A stretch of DNA of 8,257 nt, taken from contig CAYMFU010000330.1 in the NCBI GenBank assembly GCA_964389805.1, positions 1-8,257 on the forward strand. Direction: 5' to 3'. The notes below the pieces were generated by a model that did no database searches, was not told the origin of the DNA, and saw only the letters and a list, made by a program, of their open reading frames with translations. Origin of the DNA: JAGTVG01 sp964389805. Lineage in GTDB: Bacteria > Bacteroidota > Bacteroidia > Cytophagales > Cyclobacteriaceae. The position numbers and the translations under genes are program-made. Shown piece by piece: positions 7,562-8,257 of this stretch. How positions within the stretch are numbered: the stretch's first letter is position 1; each line of letters starts with the position of its first letter.

Positions 7562-8257
7562 GTTCCAAAAAGAAAATAGGGCTTATTATCAATCCGATTG
7601 CCGGAATGGGTGGAATGACCGGACTAAAAGGTACCGATGGGAAAGATACTGTTGAAAAAGCGAAGCGCCTGGGTGCCGAACCATTGTCTGGTCTTAAATC
7701 GGGCAAGACCCTGCATGTAATGCAGCAGATACAATCCAATTTTGACCTGGTGACCTGCAATGGCATCATGGGTGGAGATATTGCCAGGAAATTTGGATTT
7801 GACTTCGAGCCAATTGATGTAGGACCTGGCAATTCAACCTCTCCCAAAGAAACACGGCTTGCCGTAAAAATGATGATTGAGAAAAAAGTGGATCTGATAC
7901 TGTTTTCGGGTGGCGATGGTACAGCCCGGGACATCTATTCTGCCCTTAAAGATCATAGACAGCAAGATCCTTCCACAGGGGACTCTTCCCCGGGAAATCT
8001 TTCTCATGGAAATCTTTCTCATGGAAATCCTCTCTCTCGAGATTCTTCCCAACCTGACAATTCCCCGAATTCCCATTCCTCTGAATATCAGATACCAGTC
8101 CTCGGTATTCCGGCAGGAGTCAAGATACAATCATCCGTGTTTGCCATCAGCCCTGTTCATGCTGGTCAGTTATGCGTATCCTTCATTAAAAATGAGGGCG
8201 TCGGGTATAAGGAAGGCGAAGTAATTGACCTGGATGAAGAAAATTACAGGAAAGGGA
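7558..8257 (+). CDS. AcoX-like / ATP-NAD kinase family protein, N-terminal part (cut by right edge)
   Basis: From TTG at 7558 the frame is open for 233 residues to the right edge. The start KKKIGLIINPIAGMGG followed by GLKGTDG is the signature opening of the AcoX-type branch of the ATP-NAD kinase superfamily. The nucleotide-binding GGDGT is at residues 118-122, followed by ARDIY, and VLGIPAGVKIQSSVFA (181-196) is the conserved block after it. Family members are cytoplasmic, phosphorylate NAD(H) or are uncharacterised proteins encoded with acetoin dehydrogenase genes. Between the ARDIY helix and the IPVLGIPAG strand, about 40 residues (135-176) rich in Ser, Asn, Pro, His and Gly are inserted where I expect a few. 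The start is uncertain: no ATG precedes the core in frame. TTG at 7558 lies 14 nt after GGGGAGG, and GTG at 7525, 5 nt after GAAGGG, would add 11 residues. The first in-frame ATG (7606) would delete the NP motif. Confidence 0.82.
   Translation, partial: MSSKKKIGLIINPIAGMGGMTGLKGTDGKDTVEKAKRLGAEPLSGLKSGKTLHVMQQIQSNFDLVTCNGIMGGDIARKFGFDFEPIDVGPGNSTSPKETRLAVKMMIEKKVDLILFSGGDGTARDIYSALKDHRQQDPSTGDSSPGNLSHGNLSHGNPLSRDSSQPDNSPNSHSSEYQIPVLGIPAGVKIQSSVFAISPVHAGQLCVSFIKNEGVGYKEGEVIDLDEENYRKG
7993..8029 (+). repeat. 15-bp in-frame tandem repeat in the AcoX-like gene
   Basis: GGAAATCTTTCTCAT occurs twice back to back (7993-8007, 8008-8022), then 7 bp of a third copy. It encodes GNLSH GNLSH GN within the inserted Ser/Asn-rich loop. 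The unit is a multiple of three, so copy-number change keeps the frame. The surrounding stretch 7970-8090 is pyrimidine-rich with echoing TCTTCCC and TTCCCCG words, suggesting growth by slippage. Confidence 0.85.

Noticed and set aside
7606..7608. ATG at 7606 as start of the AcoX-like protein
   Set aside because: Starting here would remove the first beta strand and the INPIAG motif, which are conserved in the family.
7834..8224. Open frames on both strands over the repeat region, with repetitive translations (for example repeated FLME)
   Set aside because: The repeats come from the 15-bp DNA repeat read in the wrong frame. The AcoX-like frame has conserved blocks on both sides of the region and is the real one.
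1..8257. CRISPR array, tRNA/rRNA genes, insertion sequences or attachment sites
   Set aside because: Coding sequence fills nearly the whole window; no spaced direct repeats, tRNA-like cloverleaf, transposase or terminal inverted repeats were seen.

Overview
The window looks like a chromosomal segment of a Bacteroidota (Bacteroidetes) bacterium. The evidence is a promoter matching the phylum-specific TTG / TAnnTTTG pattern, AT-rich leaders with weak or absent Shine-Dalgarno signals at several genes, and a large LacZ-type GH2 beta-galactosidase carrying a lipoprotein signal. I cannot name a genus.

Layout. Positions 1-213 hold the 5' end of a minus-strand NAD-dependent epimerase/dehydratase-like gene that runs off the left edge. 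A divergent 221-bp spacer (214-434) carries a good Bacteroidota promoter for the plus strand and two small palindromic elements. All remaining genes are on the plus strand: a lipoprotein beta-galactosidase (435-3647), a classical short-chain dehydrogenase (3661-4449), a pair resembling the alpha and beta subunits of split glycine decarboxylase P-protein (4485-5879 and 5893-7452), and, after a 105-bp spacer, the start of an AcoX/ATP-NAD-kinase-like gene (7558 to beyond the right edge). That last gene has no ATG at the expected N-terminus, so it is easily missed. The first four genes are 13, 35 and 13 bp apart and probably form one transcript.

How they may work together. The beta-galactosidase would release galactose or a related sugar outside the cytoplasm. 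The SDR would oxidise or reduce a cytoplasmic alcohol/ketone with NAD(H). The GcvPA/GcvPB-like pair keeps the PLP lysine, the PLP-binding aspartate and the stacking histidine, but several motifs that are nearly invariant in true glycine decarboxylases are changed. This suggests a P-protein paralogue with a different substrate or role. No GcvT, GcvH or Lpd gene is present. Known AcoX proteins are encoded beside lipoamide-dependent dehydrogenase genes, so a P-protein-like pair next to an AcoX-like gene suggests an uncharacterised, possibly lipoyl-linked decarboxylation module whose remaining parts would lie right of the window. This module is the most interesting content here; its function is inference, not shown by the sequence.
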